A stretch of 64,000 bases of DNA from Parelaphostrongylus tenuis (GCA_019055375.1 JAHQIW010002123.1:186001-250000), one strand, 5' to 3'; numbered from the stretch's first letter, positions 1-10,664 are shown. Translations and numbers: made by a program. The notes: generated by a model not told the origin, from the letters alone.

Positions 1-309
1 GAACATTATCTTCATGAAATGATGAATTCGCATTGAAAAAGCTTCTACTGAGATAATCTTAGTAAAAAGAACATCTGTAGCTTCCACATCCCATCTACAT
101 TTCTTATTTCTTAACGAGAAAACTACGTCGCTAAATGGTAAGGATAATGACAATGATTATAACAGTGATAATAATCACCACTGTTTTAAGCTGTTTGTGA
201 GGTGTGATAAGGGCTCTTGTATTGTACACTGCGATGACCAACGGTTGCACGTGTAGCTGGTAAAATGAACCACACATTCACTGAATTTGATTGTGAAATG
301 ATAATGGTA

Positions 310-520
310 GTGAAAGTGGTAATATGGTGATAATGATAGTGATAGTGATAGTGGCAATGATGATGATAGTGATAATGATGTTTACACTGATAATTCTAAT
401 GATTGTGATACTAAAATCGATAGTGATAATAGCAGTGATAACGATAGTTATAGTGATAATGTTGAACATAACGATGGTAATGACAATTATAATGATAATG
501 ATAATAGTAAAATAATAGCG
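310..520. repeat. GATAATG/GATAGTG-type imperfect microsatellite
   Basis: About 200 bp is built from imperfect 6-9 base units such as GATAATGATAGTGATAGTG. The open frames across it (runs of I, V, M and T on both strands) are products of the repeat and not proteins. Confidence 0.8.
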
Positions 521-1998
521 GTGAAATGACAAAGATTCTAGCAATGAATAATGTTCATAGATCACATTGATCGAAAAATTCCATTGTAATGCAATGTGCA
601 AAGTCATTTTTGACAAACAAGCTTTGTTTTGTAATTGTATTCGCATAACCTTGCGGTGTGTACTCTCCTTTGCCTTCATTTTCACTCTCAGTTTTCTTAG
701 GGACTCAATCAGCTAATGTGACGGCGGCGTCTTGTGTCGTAAGAATGAAGGCGCTCGTGGCAGCGGAGACGCAGAGAGCAGAACATTCTCACCCAAAGGT
801 GCAGATACCCCGCCCTGAGAGCGCCACTTAGGCGACGGCGCCTATAAACGGTGATCGTTAAAGTGTTATAATGAGACGATAGGAAGTCAGACTCAATAGT
901 CGACATTCACGGCATATTCCTTCTAATGAGATCGCTTTATAAAGCTAAACATCAGGCAGACGGATCAGGTGTGGATCACCTTCTTCAACGCTTGTCGAAG
1001 GACAAGTCTTCAAGTAATTATCACAAAAATGACCCTCGATTTGTCTGTTCAAGCCCATTTTGTCTGTTCAAGCCCATTTACATGGGATAGTCAACGTAAA
1101 AGCGGCATAGGTTATAAGTGAACGAAAAGAGGAGACGGTCGGATTTACGGGCGTTCTCGCGAAGACGGCACAAAAGTATTTTGCACATCGCATGCGAGTG
1201 AAAAGATTTGAAAGACCGATTTACGTAAGCGATCACGAATAGGAGACATCGTGACCAAACGCCAATTTTTAAAAAACTTAATGACCACGATACTCAGCAT
1301 GTTCTAACGACAACACATAGACAAATGGTATTACCAGCTAAATTATCCGAAATCTCCAACGCACAGCAGAAAAATCGTCGATCCGATATACAGAATGCTT
1401 CACAATGTGCCTAGGAGAAAGATATTATTTATTAATTCATGGCAAGAAGAACCCTCTGACTTCTTCCATACACGATAGGAAATAATGGATGGCATAATGC
1501 CGCCTATCCGATTTAGTCGACGATTACTGGGACGACAGTTAGGTGATTCAGGTGATACCCAACATTCTAATTTTGGAAAGAAAATATAGGAAAAGGAAGT
1601 TCTAAATTCTTGATGTGTTTAAAGATGATGTAATCTGTGTTGTATGTATTCAACTCGTAGGTCTTTCAAAATTTTTATTTCAAAGCGCGCGCTCATTGTG
1701 ATGCGTACAAAAAGAAGAAAATTGAGTTTTGAACACTCTTTTACTCTGCAGACGAACGAAATAGCTTGTAGTCATGTATTTCTTGTAGAGACAAACGATA
1801 TTTCATGCACTGTCGTCGTCAACGATTTCACCGTGGAGCGTAAAATTTGTGCTTCCTTTCCGTTTCTCAGTGTGCTAGTCATAGGAAAAATCTACGAAAA
1901 TCTTAGTTGATTCTCATTTTGATGTAGATGTTCCAGACCATGGCACATCTAAACACCCTGTTTTGTGAAGTTTTATAGAATGAAGCTGTCAAAATCTT
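521..1998. other. No recognisable gene
   Basis: I see no conserved protein motif, RNA gene or known repeat here. An 88-codon + strand frame at 1644-1910 has no recognisable domain and no clear splice context, so I do not call it. Confidence 0.5.
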
Positions 1999-2017
1999 TA
2001 ATATCGTTTTTTTTTCT

Positions 2018-2311
2018 TTAAGCAAAACACGAGGTGTTACAATAAAATTTTATTCACAGCTGACGTTTCGGCAGTTCGCCTTCTTCAGAGCCTGGAAAGG
2101 TCAAATTGTCCGCAATCCAATAAGCCAAACACCTCCAATACTCTTTTAGAAAAAATCACCAGACCTAGATTTCAATCGCATCAAGCACAAAATCAACTCT
2201 CAACATACTCACCGCTTTTTATATGTGTTCCACTGAATGATTCAAGTGGAGACAACCGCAAGGAGATCACATAGGCTCGTAATGCACCTTACCCATCAAA
2301 ATAACAGTCTT
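2018..2311 (-). repeat. PLTR of the Penelope-like element, downstream copy
   Basis: The Penelope long terminal repeat on the - strand follows the endonuclease stop codon. It is a near-exact direct repeat of 5010-5278 and an inverted repeat of 5694-5990. It includes the hammerhead core at 2057-2093 followed by an AATAAA-like signal and the GAGGTG/GCTTAAAG end. Confidence 0.9.
2057..2093 (-). ncRNA. Hammerhead ribozyme motif in PLTR
   Basis: On the - strand the core reads CTGAAGA, then stem II (GGC / GCC with a GAACT loop), then GAAAC and GTC. Stem I pairs GGCT before the core with AGCT after it. All invariant hammerhead bases (CUGANGA, GAAA, UH cleavage site) are present. Stem III is only A-U plus C-G with no loop, so cleavage probably needs two molecules or tandem copies. 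PLTR hammerheads are established for PLEs; activity here is inferred. Confidence 0.75.
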
Positions 2312-3615
2312 ATATACTGACTAAAATCACGTGTGATAACAAGGCATTCCTCCCTGCGGTTCATAGTTGGATTGGTGGTATTAATCCAAAGTGCTTTAAG
2401 AAGTTTTCGCGCTGATGTTTTTTGTTCCTGCGCAAGGATGGTGACTTCAATCTCAAAATCAGCTCCGTCGTGTTTTTGTTCTCTATGCGTCCCTAGCGGG
2501 GTGTTCCGTCTTTTAAGACGCTTATCAGCTAGGTGTTCTTCTATGCGGGCATAGAGCGGCCTACCCGTTTCGCCAATATATTTATCGCTACACGCTTTGC
2601 AAGAGATTAGGTAGACTGTACCTACGCTCGTGCAATCACCGTCTCTGCCGTTAGGACATATTTTACAATCTTTCATTATACAGAGACGGTCATATAAGCG
2701 GTTGCGAACTAGTTGGCGTTTTAGAGTATTCGGTGGTATTTCAATAAAAGCCACCGATTGCTCTAAACCCGCTCTTTTCAAACAGCGTTTTATAGCTGTA
2801 CTAATCTCATTTGAAAAGAACGGGAGTATGAACGGTATTTTCCTTTCATTCGAGTTTTCGTTCGGAGGCGCACTATTTCCTCTAAACCTAAGCCGAGGGG
2901 CTACAAATTCATATCCATTAGAAGTGGCTATTTCCCGAGCCAATTTCACGGATTCTTCTCTCTGCTCCTCCCCAGTACATACGCTGGCTGCTGTTCGAAA
3001 CATGTTCTTTACTAGCGCCTTTTTCGTATGTGAGGGATGAGAAGAGAGATAGTGAACCAGGATATTTTTACTACTTGGCTTCCGGTACCACTTTGTGATG
3101 TAGCCGCTCTCGCTTAAGCTTATTTGCACGTTCAAGAAAGGAAGCCAATGATCTTTTGGTATCTCACGGGTAAACTTTATATACTCTGACTGTTCATTCA
3201 ACAATCTAAAGCAATTATCTAGCTCCTCTTGAGTGGAGCAGATAACCAAACAGTCATCTATATACCTACAGTAGAGTAATGGCCGGAGATCCATCACTGG
3301 TGCTTCCACTTTCGACATAAAGGCAATCGCTAGGCTAGGCGCCAGTCGCTGCCCCATTGCCAGCCCTCTGATTTGTGCGAAATACTTCCCGGACCATCTG
3401 AAGATTGAGCAGTTCAGGCACTCTTTTAACAGTACCATGAACTGCTCAATCGACAAGCCATACATGTTTACAGCTCCCTGGTGTTGTATCAGAAGCTCAT
3501 GTGTGGCTTGCAATGCGGAGTCATTCGATACGTTGGTGTATAGAGCAGTGACGTCGAATGACTCCATTACGTACGCGCTGTTCGGGTTCGCGTTACGTAG
3601 ACGATCCAGGAACAT
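2296..3615 (-). CDS. PLE polyprotein, C-terminal part: RT catalytic core and GIY-YIG endonuclease
   Basis: This 439-codon frame holds the catalytic half of a Penelope RT. Motif A reads FDVTALYTN (about residues 19-27), motif B GLAMGQRLAPS (about 84-94), and motif C YIDD (about 117-120). An FLNVQISLSESG block follows at about 162-173. A Cys-rich linker (CIMKDCKIC) then leads to a GIY-YIG nuclease with YLISCKAC and KYIGETGRPLYARI, and the protein ends just before the PLTR. The enzyme would copy element RNA into DNA at a nicked target. The upstream coding region lies in another frame, joined by a one-base shift near 3630, so this copy is probably non-functional unless the shift is an assembly error. 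The nominal Met start is internal to the protein. Confidence 0.85.
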   Translation of the reverse strand: MFLDRLRNANPNSAYVMESFDVTALYTNVSNDSALQATHELLIQHQGAVNMYGLSIEQFMVLLKECLNCSIFRWSGKYFAQIRGLAMGQRLAPSLAIAFMSKVEAPVMDLRPLLYCRYIDDCLVICSTQEELDNCFRLLNEQSEYIKFTREIPKDHWLPFLNVQISLSESGYITKWYRKPSSKNILVHYLSSHPSHTKKALVKNMFRTAASVCTGEEQREESVKLAREIATSNGYEFVAPRLRFRGNSAPPNENSNERKIPFILPFFSNEISTAIKRCLKRAGLEQSVAFIEIPPNTLKRQLVRNRLYDRLCIMKDCKICPNGRDGDCTSVGTVYLISCKACSDKYIGETGRPLYARIEEHLADKRLKRRNTPLGTHREQKHDGADFEIEVTILAQEQKTSARKLLKALWINTTNPTMNRREECLVITRDFSQYIRLLF

Positions 3616-4645
3616 CTGAGTGTTCGTCAGATGGAGCTGGAATGTGTCCTAGCAACTGGGATGTTATTAACGTTAAGAACCATGCTATCCTATCCGTCGG
3701 TCCGCCTACACAGCTGATGATAGGTCTAACTTTGAATATGGATGGATCGTTAGACATTAGATCATCAGTGGATACTAACTTATGTGTTTTCATAAGTAAG
3801 TATAAGACAGGACATGTTGGTGACTGGATTTTCAATTGAGTAATGATAGATGGTCTTAAGCCTGCCGCTTTTGCCGTACGGACCCACTCATTGTTTAATT
3901 TGCGGTTTTGCCTTTTGAATTCCTTTACAGAAGATGATCGGTAAAGCGAAGCATCTTCGAGATGCTTATTCGTTATTGCGATATCTAACTGTCGAGGAAT
4001 CACAACAAATTCTCCACCCTTATCACTAACTGATAGCCTTATACTTCCCTCCCTTATCAACTCTCGAACCTCTTTCATGCCACGCTTTTGTAGCTCGGTG
4101 AGGTTCGATTGAAACCTTTTCATACGATAGTGAGTAAGGGTTTTGAAAGTCTCGTCCGCAAATTTCCGGAATTTCCTATCAACCTCCTCGTTGGGGTCTT
4201 GTTGCCTAAAGAACGGCTGAGGAAATGGTGGTATTGGTGCAACCTCTACTTGCTGTTCATTCCTATTAGTCTCTTCAGCTCTGGCCTTTTTACGGAGTTG
4301 ATCTTGCAGATCATGTAAGCCACATGCAACCTTACGCAAGGACACCTTAGAAATGGGTTGAGATGGTGAAAAGCTTGGACCCAATTCTAATAGCGAGCGC
4401 GCACCATCAGGGAGAGTTATGCCTCCTAGCACAGTGACCCTTGAATTTCTTGGTGCATTACTTGTCCTATTGTGACTCGCTTGTTCTTCATTAGCGGTAT
4501 CCGTATGCCTTCTCAAAATCATGTTATGCGATCTACTCAAAAGATCATCGAATTTTCTCCGTAAAGTATCTTTAGCATTCAACCTAATAGAATCGCAAAT
4601 CAACTTTGACCCACCAACTATTCTCCTCCAAAGGTTGCCTTCCAA
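3593..4645 (-). CDS. PLE polyprotein, N-terminal and RT finger region
   Basis: The 350-codon frame upstream of the catalytic core carries the first conserved PLE RT blocks: SVSDKGGEFVVI, KTHK, and KVRPIISCVGGPTDR. Its last dozen residues are read out of frame. In the neighbouring frame the same DNA continues smoothly into LTNTQMFLDRL, the start of the 2296-3615 frame, which shows a single-base indel near 3630. A TAA precedes its first codon and its frame also differs from the 4653-4979 frame, so a second break or a very short intron lies near 4648. Confidence 0.8.
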   Translation of the reverse strand: MEGNLWRRIVGGSKLICDSIRLNAKDTLRRKFDDLLSRSHNMILRRHTDTANEEQASHNRTSNAPRNSRVTVLGGITLPDGARSLLELGPSFSPSQPISKVSLRKVACGLHDLQDQLRKKARAEETNRNEQQVEVAPIPPFPQPFFRQQDPNEEVDRKFRKFADETFKTLTHYRMKRFQSNLTELQKRGMKEVRELIREGSIRLSVSDKGGEFVVIPRQLDIAITNKHLEDASLYRSSSVKEFKRQNRKLNNEWVRTAKAAGLRPSIITQLKIQSPTCPVLYLLMKTHKLVSTDDLMSNDPSIFKVRPIISCVGGPTDRIAWFLTLITSQLLGHIPAPSDEHSDVPGSST

Positions 4646-4652
4646 TTACTGA

Positions 4653-4979
4653 TCACAATAATATTCCTTCGTCGCGCACTTCCTTCAGCATAGCGTACAG
4701 ATTGTCTTGCTTGCTTCGCAGACAGGCGCGGAGTACTTTCATTTCAATATCCAGTATTCGATGGTTGTCCTCTGGTACACCACATATCGCGTGAAGTCGT
4801 TTTCGTTTTATGAAGTTCGGAACGATTCGATTTTCTATGCAGCGTCGGAGAAACTTTACACATTGTCGAGCTAAGACAATTTTCTGCCTTAGTGACAATG
4901 CTTCTTTTGTCAGTCGAAAGAATCTTGCTGGTACTTCTTCTAACAATTCCCAAGACCGACTGTCTACTAACCTCGGCAT
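4653..4979 (-). CDS. PLE polyprotein, 5' start region
   Basis: The 108-codon frame begins MPRLVDSRSWELLEEVP close to the end of the upstream PLTR, and the same start reappears next to the third PLTR at 5998-6060 on the + strand. This repeated position supports it as the true 5' end of the element's coding region. The frame is rich in Lys, Arg and Leu, possibly helical, with no named domain. It stops at TGA a few bases before the 3593-4645 frame opens. Confidence 0.65.
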   Translation of the reverse strand: MPRLVDSRSWELLEEVPARFFRLTKEALSLRQKIVLARQCVKFLRRCIENRIVPNFIKRKRLHAICGVPEDNHRILDIEMKVLRACLRSKQDNLYAMLKEVRDEGILL

Positions 4980-5009
4980 GCTTCAATATAATTACTGATT
5001 TTCTTCTTT

Positions 5010-5278
5010 AAGCAAAACACGAGGTGCTATAATAAACTTTATTCACAGCTGACGTTTCGGCAGTTCGCCTTCTTCAGAGCCTGGAAAGGTCAATTTGTTC
5101 GCAATTCAATAAGCCAAACACCTCCAATACTCTTTTAGAAAAAATCACCAGACCTAGATTTCAATCGCATCAAGCACAAAATCGTCTCTCAACATACTCA
5201 CCGCTTTTTATATGTGTTCCACTGAATGATTCAAGTGGAGACAACCGCAAAGAGATCACATAGGCTCGTAATGCACCT
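5010..5278 (-). repeat. PLTR of the Penelope-like element, upstream copy
   Basis: Near-identical direct repeat of 2018-2311, lying upstream of the element's ORF start in - orientation. It ends abruptly at about 5278 where the inverted copy begins. Confidence 0.9.
5046..5082 (-). ncRNA. Hammerhead ribozyme motif in PLTR
   Basis: Same sequence and fold as the motif at 2057-2093: core CTGAAGA, GGC/GCC stem II, GAAAC, GTC cleavage site, GGCT/AGCT stem I. Placed upstream of the ORF, it could trim the 5' end of the element RNA. Confidence 0.75.
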
Positions 5279-5693
5279 AGTTCGCAACCGCTTATATGAC
5301 CGTCTCTGTATAATGAAAGATTGTAAAATATGTCCTAACGGCAGAGACGGTGATTGCACGAGCGTAGGTACAGTCTACCTAATCTCTTGCAAAGCGTGTA
5401 GCGATAAATATATTGGCGAAACGGGTAGGCCGCTCTATGCCCGTATAGAGGAACACCTAGCTGATAAGCGTCTTAAAAGACGGAACACCCCGCTAGGGAC
5501 GCAGAGAGAACAAAAACACGACGGAGCTGATTTTGAGATTGAAGTCACCATCCTTGCGCAGGAACAAAAAACATCAGCGCGAAAACTTCTTGAAGCACTT
5601 TGGATTAATACCACCAATCCAACTATGAACCGCAGGGAGGAATGCCTTATTATCACACGTGATTTTAGTCAGTATATAAGACTGTTATTTTGA
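5279..5693 (+). pseudogene. 5'-truncated PLE endonuclease fragment
   Basis: A + strand copy of the GIY-YIG end of the PLE protein, from LVRNRLYDRLC to the stop. It differs from the - strand copy by only a few residues (for example LLEALW against LLKALW). It lacks the RT entirely and joins the inverted PLTR at about 5278, so it is a dead 5'-truncated copy. Confidence 0.85.
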
Positions 5694-5990
5694 TGGGTAA
5701 GGTGCATTACGAGCCTATGTGATCTCCTTGCGGTTGTCTCCACTTGAATCATTCAGTGGAACACATATAAAAAGCAGTGAGTATGTTGAGAGACGATTTT
5801 GTGCTTGATGCGATTGAAATCTAGGTCTGGTGATTTTTTCTAAAAGAGTATTGGAGGTGTTTGGCTTATTGGATTGCGAACAAATTGACCTTTCCAGGCT
5901 CTGAAGAAGGCGAACTGCCGAAACGTCAGCTGTGAATAAAGTTTATTATAGCACCTCGTGTTTTGCTTAAAGAAGAAAATCAGTAATTAT
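5694..5990 (+). repeat. PLTR, inverted third copy
   Basis: Inverted repeat of the other two PLTRs. It is followed by the first codons of a PLE ORF (MPRL...), so it is an internal PLTR from a tandem array. Confidence 0.9.
5897..5931 (+). ncRNA. Hammerhead ribozyme motif in PLTR
   Basis: Sense-strand copy of the PLTR hammerhead. GGCT at 5897-5900 precedes CTGAAGA at 5901-5907; the GAAAC and GTC follow to 5927, and AGCT closes stem I by 5931. Confidence 0.75.
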
Positions 5991-5997
5991 ATTGAAG

Positions 5998-6060
5998 CAT
6001 GCCGAGGTTAATAGACAGTTGGTCTTGGGAATTGTTAGAAGAAGTACCAGCAAGATTCTC
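5998..6060 (+). pseudogene. 5' stub of a PLE ORF after the third PLTR
   Basis: Starts at ATG 6000 and reads MPRLIDSWSWELLEEVPARF, nearly the same as the ORF start at 4979. It is cut off at 6060 by the element boundary, directly before the TAATATCG target repeat. Confidence 0.75.
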
Positions 6061-6805
6061 TAATATCGATATAAATGGCAATAATAATAAATAATAATGA
6101 AAACTGCTGTCAATAATCGTCTTTTCGAAAATGAGAATGTTGTATGAAATGAGTAATTGGTTTCTTCGGTTCAAATCGCACATACCTATTTCAGCAAAGA
6201 TTATCGCCAAGTGTTCGACGGATATCTGCTCATTACCAATGCTAAAAGAGTATTTGGAGCTAATAAAATCTGTAAAATCACTATTATTAATGCGTTATTG
6301 AATAGACATCCAGTACCGCCGCCACAAGGAATTCAGCAATCTCAAAGATAAAACAAGAAACTCACGACGAACTTCTCGGTTCTTTTCATAGTGAACGGTT
6401 GTGTTGTATTTTATGTTATGGGTTCAAAGGTTTTTGTAATGTTGTAGAAGTTATTAGTTTATAGAGTGTAAGCTGTTTGATTTGATAACGATGAATATTG
6501 AATAATCCAAAGAAGTTGATCGCTATTCCTACTCAAGTGCAGTGATATAATTAAGCAAACTTTCATATGAGGAATTATGTTTAACATTGTTGAGTGGTAA
6601 TAAAACTGCAAACCTTAGAAGGGAGTTGAAACTGCGTTTTACCACCACTGAGCGCGTACGGATTAATACGTTAGCGAGACCTTTGCTCCGTCATCGCTCT
6701 TTCTGTGATACAGCATTAAGGCTGAAGGTAACAAACAGTTTAGTGAAATGCCTGATAGTTATTTTTGAGCCATGCATGTGTTCTGTATGAGCACTTATAC
6801 AATGG

Positions 6806-6847
6806 GTGCATCACACGTATTCGGTCTTGCAGCCTCGTCAGTTGCAC
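6806..6847 (-). ncRNA. Decayed hammerhead motif, family B
   Basis: On the - strand the motif has TTGCAC/GTGCA-type stem I arms and a CTGACGA core, but GAAAC has become GAATAC and the cleavage base is doubtful. It is the left half of an inverted pair with 7003-7049. Confidence 0.5.
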
Positions 6848-7002
6848 GGTGCCTTTTGTCTGAGTTTATTTTTCTCGGGTAAAACCCCCTTACAAAGAGG
6901 AGTCGTCGACGAACGTTTTATGCGCCGATGAGTGATGTTCGTCAACGACTTCCTTATATAAGGGCGTTTTCCAATAAGAGGGATTGGCTCAGACGAAAGG
7001 CA

Positions 7003-7049
7003 GCGTTCAAACTGACGGGTCTGCAAGGCCGAAACATGTGTGATGCACT
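7003..7049 (+). ncRNA. Decayed hammerhead motif, family B
   Basis: The core reads CTGACGG (the last A lost) followed by stem II, GAAACATGTG and a GATGCAC arm. It is the right half of the inverted pair with 6806-6847, separated by about 150 bp including two inverted GTCGTCGACGAACG / CGTCAACGAC-like stretches. Confidence 0.5.
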
Positions 7050-7570
7050 GTTTAGCGCCCATACCGGATTAGAAACATGACCCAGAGATACTATCAAGCA
7101 GTAGTTTAGTGATATGCAAAATCTGAACTCAAGACATAAGTTAAACTCAAGTTTCCCTTTTTGCGGAAACGTTTATTACCATCCACACTACCGACCTATG
7201 CCACAGCAAGAGTCATAGTAGAACGAGGGCCTCACTAGTGTAGGTTATACGGCGCTCTCAGTGAGGGTGAAACTTGGATCCAACTCTCTCCGCCTGATAC
7301 TCGGAGTACTGCATATCATTCACTATACTCAAGTATATAGGTAACACATCAAAACTGCTCCAAAAATCAACAAACATCAAAGCGAGAAGGCTATTCTAAA
7401 GTGCGCCAAGGTATGCTCAATAGCACAGCGAGACTTTTCTGATCTGCGACTGACTTTCTCGAGAAACGCCCAAAAAGAGAGTATCCACATGCAAACTGTG
7501 ATACGATTGATGTCTTTCCGGCCAGGCAAACAACTCTTTACGGCTAGCTCAAGAAAATTAGTATTTTTTT

Positions 7571-9049
7571 CAACCATTCACCTATTGTCAGTCCATATTT
7601 CTGATTATTTTTCATTATTTGAATAATCCGAATCCTGAGAACCACTATATCTGAGAGTGTGCTGTTTTCCGAGCTGTCGTCGACTTCGCATCTGGCGACT
7701 TCATTAGTACTGTTTGCCAGCATACGATCAATCAAGATTTCTTAGTCTTCGGTGGATGAATCTAATTGTGATGAATCCTCATTGAAAACATCATTTATGC
7801 ATACTTTTTGAATAATTTTTGCAGCAAGCAGCTCAACTATATAACATCTTAAGACAGTGATATGCGTGGTAGACTTCCAGATAAGATTTTCACAATCTTC
7901 CAACAACGTTCCATCGAGATCAGTTGGCGAGCCAAATGTTCTCGGATGTGCTGGTAGATCTCCAAAAGTACTTGTATGCTGTGACACTGAACTCAGTAGT
8001 AGTGGAGAAAAATATGTATAGCATCTCAATTAGTGCACATGTCCACTGACAAAAGCTGCTATAATGTTTATACTGAATGAGTAGATATACAAAAGCATTA
8101 GTACAAGAGAATGGGTGAAAACTTCCTTTTTATATCATAGAAATCTTGACTTTCGAAGAACAATTGTGGTCGAAAGCCCATTCAAATTTGTCGATGAGCT
8201 GGCATTGCATACAGTGCACAGGATTATTTTTGACACGCAATTTCTTGTCTTAGATTTTTACGGCTGTGACAAGCTTTGAGTATTGTACGAAGTGAAAAAA
8301 CTTGTAATATAGCTTCATATCTTTTTTGTTTAACATATTACAAATTACTATCTGCTTAAGTATGATTACAAATAAACCAACGCTTTTCCTTATCAGAGCA
8401 GGTTTACGAAATGTGAAAATGTGCACGGAGAAACATGGAGTACACACAGAATGAAATAAATGCCAGAAACTTCTCCAAAACACCGAAAAAAACAAAGTCA
8501 CAGTAAAAGCATTAGTCACCTCAGGATTTGTGGTGCAGGTCAACATTAAATCAGTACACTTATCCACTTGAAATCTGGAAAGACGAACTAGTATTCTGGT
8601 ACTCTTCTTGTAATGGTGTAGCTGATAGCCTTGTGCATCGGCGAAGCGATAACGGTAGTGCTGAATGATCGTCTGAAGTTACTTTACTCAAATGACACAA
8701 CCACATTTTCTGGTTATAAATTTTGACAAGAGATTTTGAAGCGCATGAGAGCACTAAAAACAGATTTGTTGAACAACTAATGGCTGTTGAGTTTCCTAGG
8801 ATTACAAGTGCATAAGATGAAGATTTGCAGAATTATCGCTCATGGTCTCTCATTAAAAATAAAAAAGCAGTTCCGTGTCGGATAGAGAAATGAACACTAT
8901 TTTCGTCAGACATATCGAGCAGGATTTTGAAGTAGTCCTCATTAGTCCTCGCACAAGAATTAAACTTCAGTGTGCAAAATCCGCGAAAGAGTTTCAATAA
9001 ATTCGATAAATCCGAGCATGACCCCAGGAGAAATGTCTCCTAATACCTG
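7571..9049. other. No recognisable gene
   Basis: AT-rich sequence with only short open frames on the - strand. None shows a known motif or paired splice signals. Confidence 0.5.
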
Positions 9050-9420
9050 ATATAACACAGTTCATAAGATTGTTATTTAGATGTGGGGCGATACATAAGC
9101 GCTAAATGTGATCCGGATGATCTACATTTCAACAACTCGATAAAGAGTTGTAAAAGCGTGGAGTAGATGAAGTTATTTTGAGCTTGACTTTGAAATTTAG
9201 GTGGTTTTTTCTAAGGAAGTGACAGCGCTTTTGGCCGGCCGGGTTGCGGGCAATGTGAATTTCACGGATTCTAAAAAAAGCGATACCGCCAAAACGTCAG
9301 TTGGTTGAATAAACTGGACTACTACCTCGTCTTTGCCTCACAAAGAAAAGTTACCAATTATTGAAGAATACCGAGGTTCATAAGGTCTTGAAATTCGCTA
9401 GGTCGACTGCTTGATGAATT
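9050..9420 (+). repeat. Degenerate solo PLTR
   Basis: Aligns with the + strand PLTR at 5680-6020: an AAGATTGTTATTTAGATG end, a TCTAAGGAAGT stretch, a ruined hammerhead (AAAACGTCAG remains near 9290), AATAAAC, CCTCGTCTTTGCCTCACAAAGAAAA, and a piece of ORF start near 9370. It is much older than the 2-6 kb copies. Confidence 0.7.
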
Positions 9421-10660
9421 TCAAAACTGCTTGCAATATCGTTTTTAGAAGTGGTAGTTGAACATTTCGAACACGGAAGAATTTTGTCACTTTATTTAGG
9501 TCGTAGCGGTTGTGGCATCAATCATATACATTTCTTTGCTTATGGGATCAATGGGCGCCAATGAAGCCGAGCCCGCTACCTTTTTCCAGTTCAATATCTA
9601 ATAACCTTTTTCATTTACAAGGCGGCTGCAAAAATATTGAGACAACAGTTCAACGCAGTCCTTTAGCAAGAAAATCTCATAAAAAAGCCAATTGAGGTTA
9701 ATATGTAATAAAGTTCTCATTCAATTTAAATCATAGGTGAAATCTTATTTTCAGAAAATAAGCATGTAGTCGAAAACATTGTGGTTGTTTTGACTTATTT
9801 TCCCGCAACAAAAGACATTCACTTTGATCAAACTACTATTCGCTCTATTTTATTGTAATGTAACATGACATTACATAGTATCGTAGTGTGCACATATGAA
9901 GCTTCCCTAATCCGTTATTCCCATTTTCCACAAAAATATTCAAACTTCGAGGATTTTTCCAATACTTGTCATGAAATCAACAAAAACTCGTAGAGTCACT
10001 TCTTTCCGGAATTTTGAGCTAACCGCACAAGAGCGGTTTTAGGCGATGAAGAATATGTGAACTTTTTTTTAGACAGGAAGGTATGATCCAATGTCCAGAC
10101 TTTGTTTTGATAGGTTGCTTGGTGGGCATGGAGTCGGGTCGGGTCAACACACATTTTTTGATAAACAGAATGTGTTCTGGCCTTACGACGTTTTTGCCCT
10201 TGTGAGAGCCAAGAAAACTCATATTAATACACATTTTACTCGGTTAACACTTTTGCATTCTCAGCAAAAAAGTTAAAGCAAAAATTATTATTTGGTTTTT
10301 GAAGGGTATATATTAATTTATAAGCAATAAGAGTTTTTAATTCTGAGGTAATGAAATTGTTTGCTTGAATAGACGCATGTGCATTTCACTTCTTAAGGCT
10401 CTGAAGAAGGTGAAACTGCCAATAATATTTGCCGATATTGTATTGCCTAAGTCTTACTGTTACCAATATGTGCATGCTTCTGGGAAATGCAGCGAACAAT
10501 TTGATCAGAGTCGAGATTATGGAAGTTCGGTTTTGGAAAATGACATTAAGGTATAAGATTTAAAAAATGCTAGCCGACAACCGTGCAATGAAGTTGACTC
10601 CTTACTACATTCGATCCAAGCGATGGCAATAAGGTGTTCCAAATCAACGTTTGTTAATTC
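9421..10660. other. No gene; one decayed PLTR-like hammerhead at 10385-10425
   Basis: Unassigned AT-rich DNA. At 10396-10425 GGCTCTGAAGAAGGTGAAAC is followed by CTGCC, as in a PLTR hammerhead, but the GAAA and cleavage segment is lost. Confidence 0.5.
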
Positions 10661-10664
10661 GGAA

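Larger units (their letters stand above)
2007..6060 (-). mobile_element. Penelope-like element, inverted composite insertion
   Basis: A Penelope-like retroelement lies on the - strand as PLTR (5010-5278), broken RT and GIY-YIG endonuclease frames (2296-4979), then a second PLTR (2018-2311). It is joined head to head near 5278 to a + strand piece: the endonuclease end (5279-5693), a third PLTR (5694-5990), and the start of the next ORF (5998-6060). The + piece therefore reads across a tandem unit junction. The 8-bp sequence TAATATCG occurs immediately outside both ends (1999-2006 and 6061-6068), so the whole composite behaves as one insertion with a target-site duplication. Tandem and inverted partial copies are typical of PLEs. 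The three PLTRs and the two endonuclease copies are nearly identical, so the insertion is young. Confidence 0.9.
6069..7570. repeat. 1.5-kb repeat block, copy A (contains tRNA-like arms and ribozyme pair)
   Basis: Several segments match 13890-15260 in the same order: a CATCCAGTACCGCCGCCACA-type stretch near 6310, tRNA-like arms near 6590-6730 and 7200-7335, and an AATAGCACAGCGAGACTTT stretch near 7420. No coding potential is seen. Copy A alone carries the family B hammerhead pair at 6806-7049. Confidence 0.55.

Noticed and set aside
278..685. 135-codon - strand frame rich in Ile and Thr
   Set aside because: It spans the GATAATG microsatellite; the repeat generates the frame.
2333..3040. + strand frames over the PLE (2333-2554, 2630-3040)
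   Set aside because: They are shadows of the - strand RT and endonuclease coding sequence.
10396..10430. Active hammerhead ribozyme
   Set aside because: The GAAA and cleavage segment are missing; only the 5' half of the motif survives.
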